From: SVEL01 sp045123575
Lineage (GTDB): Bacteria > Bacillota > Clostridia > Lachnospirales > Lachnospiraceae
Length of the DNA stretch: 64,000 nt
Assembly: GCA_045123575.1 (NCBI GenBank)
Contig: JBGVKG010000047.1
Location: forward strand, 62,001-126,000
Direction of reading: 5' to 3'
Shown here piece by piece: positions 63,126 to 64,000 of this stretch (the stretch's first letter is position 1; every line of letters begins with the position of its first letter). The notes below the pieces were generated by a model. That model worked only from the letters and a program-made list of their open reading frames with translations. It was not told the origin of the DNA and did no database searches. The position numbers were made by a program, and so were the translations under genes.

Positions 63126-64000
63126 TCAATATAAATCATATACACCATCATATAGAATCCTCTGCTCATAATTACTTGCTGTAAAATGCTCAAATAGCAT
63201 TTCCCAGTACCAAGTATATGGTCGTCCGCCTGACTCTACCATGCATATAACACCATATCTGTCTATGATCACTGTAGTAGGATATCCGTCTACACCAAAA
63301 GCATCCGGTATATCCCAGCCACATTCCGTCATAGGAAATGACAAGCCATAATTATCCTTTACATATTTAATGTCTCCAGAAGGATCAACTGGATTGATTG
63401 CTAATACTTCCACGTCACTCTTATACTGTGCATATACTTCATCTATATATGGAAATTCCTGTATACAGTAATAACAGTTGGCGAACCAGAAATTTAACAC
63501 AACCATATCCTTTTCCTTTAGAATCTCAGATATAGTATACTTCACACCATTTGGATCAGTAAGCGTTACATCATACATCACATCGCCTATACCTAGACTA
63601 GATGGCAACTGTCCCTTTATAACAGAAGATACAAGCTCTATATTAGCCGTAGTACCATCAAAGCTATAGCTAGTCTTCACATCATATCCTTTTGGAACAT
63701 TCTTTAGGACTATACTGTAGTTCGCACTCTTTGGCAGGCTATATTCTGCTGCACCTAAACTATTCGTAGACTTATAATCCTTCAATACCTTATGGGTATT
63801 GTCCTCATACACATATATATCTATATTTTCTAGAACCATACCACCTTTTGTCTTTACATTTACAGTATATGTAACCGGTGTAGTATCCACCTCTACGTTA
63901 GGTTTGCTAGTAGTTGTCTCCTCCGGTTTCTTTGTAGTGGTCTGCGGTTCTTTTGTGGTTGTCTGCGGCTGCTTAGTTGTGGTTTGTGGTTGCTTTGTGG
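63126..64000 (-). CDS. Secreted TlpA/ResA-like thioredoxin protein (runs off the window)
   Basis: At least 290 residues, open to the window edge, so the N-terminus with signal is missing. Seen are repeated TTTKQPQ / TTTKEPQ / TTTKKPEE linkers at the visible 5' end, a carboxypeptidase-regulatory-like beta domain (VNVKTKGGMVLENIDIYVYEDN), and a C-terminal thioredoxin fold with CxxC in LNFWFANCYYCIQEFPYIDEVY and cis-Pro in VDGYPTTVIID. The protein likely reduces or oxidises cysteines of surface proteins or cytochrome-like proteins. The Thr/Pro/Gln repeats suggest a wall-spanning stalk. Confidence 0.88.
   Translation of the reverse strand, partial: TKQPQTTTKQPQTTTKEPQTTTKKPEETTTSKPNVEVDTTPVTYTVNVKTKGGMVLENIDIYVYEDNTHKVLKDYKSTNSLGAAEYSLPKSANYSIVLKNVPKGYDVKTSYSFDGTTANIELVSSVIKGQLPSSLGIGDVMYDVTLTDPNGVKYTISEILKEKDMVVLNFWFANCYYCIQEFPYIDEVYAQYKSDVEVLAINPVDPSGDIKYVKDNYGLSFPMTECGWDIPDAFGVDGYPTTVIIDRYGVICMVESGGRPYTWYWEMLFEHFTASNYEQRILYDGVYDLY

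Overview
The window is AT-rich by eye and looks like a chromosome segment of an anaerobic Clostridia, most likely a Lachnospiraceae member. The support is a large Gram-positive SRP RNA next to tadA, a SAM-I riboswitch on metK, a T-box on metG, a split (two-subunit) transketolase, MecA, SpmA/SpmB-type proteins, and a block (decarboxylase, nucleotide kinase, YaaR, holB, RicT, TrmN6-like, rsmI) with the gene order known from Bacillus. No tRNA, rRNA, CRISPR array, transposase or prophage gene was seen. I do not name a species.

Layout. 0-7 kb: end of a CCA-adding enzyme, a permease, an RluA-type pseudouridine synthase, metK with its riboswitch, murA, a 687-bp palindromic element and a shikimate-kinase-like gene. 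7-17 kb: pgsA, a flavoprotein, an odd sigma-like operon, a lipoprotein behind a c-di-GMP riboswitch, split transketolase, cell-wall amidase, glycosyltransferase and a GH18 lipoprotein. 17-28 kb: a kinase plus TadZ/CpaE-like pair, mecA, a secreted giant of unknown role, an ATPase, spmB, a YwmB-like protein, a prepilin-like pair, the SRP RNA and tadA. 28-33.5 kb: acetyltransferase, degenerate HD-GYP protein, second palindrome, DUF3737 protein, rsmA and a short third palindrome. 33.7-40.7 kb: two lipoproteins inserted opposite to tatD-metG, then the metG leader with a different palindrome and a T-box. 40.7-54.3 kb: an accessory block with a PD-(D/E)XK-like protein, a 63-bp tandem repeat, large secreted proteins, spmA, a MarR regulator and a histidine kinase/LytTR/ABC/lipoprotein peptide-response locus carrying one lipoprotein pseudogene. 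54.3-64 kb: the conserved rsmI-to-decarboxylase block, then receiver, HD and GGDEF signalling genes and a secreted thioredoxin-like protein running off the right edge.

How it fits together. Housekeeping blocks (metG-tatD-rsmA; rsmI-trmN6-ricT-holB-yaaR-gmk-decarboxylase) are interrupted by surface or signalling genes. Cyclic-di-GMP appears at several levels: a diguanylate cyclase, a degenerate HD-GYP protein and a c-di-GMP-I riboswitch in front of a lipoprotein gene.

The most interesting unexplained structure is a family of long, almost fully self-complementary, non-coding elements (5965-6651, 29970-30625 and a mini-version at 33296-33515). Their arms differ between copies, but each change in one arm is matched by the complementary change in the other. 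This is what selection on a folded RNA, or on a DNA hairpin, would leave behind.
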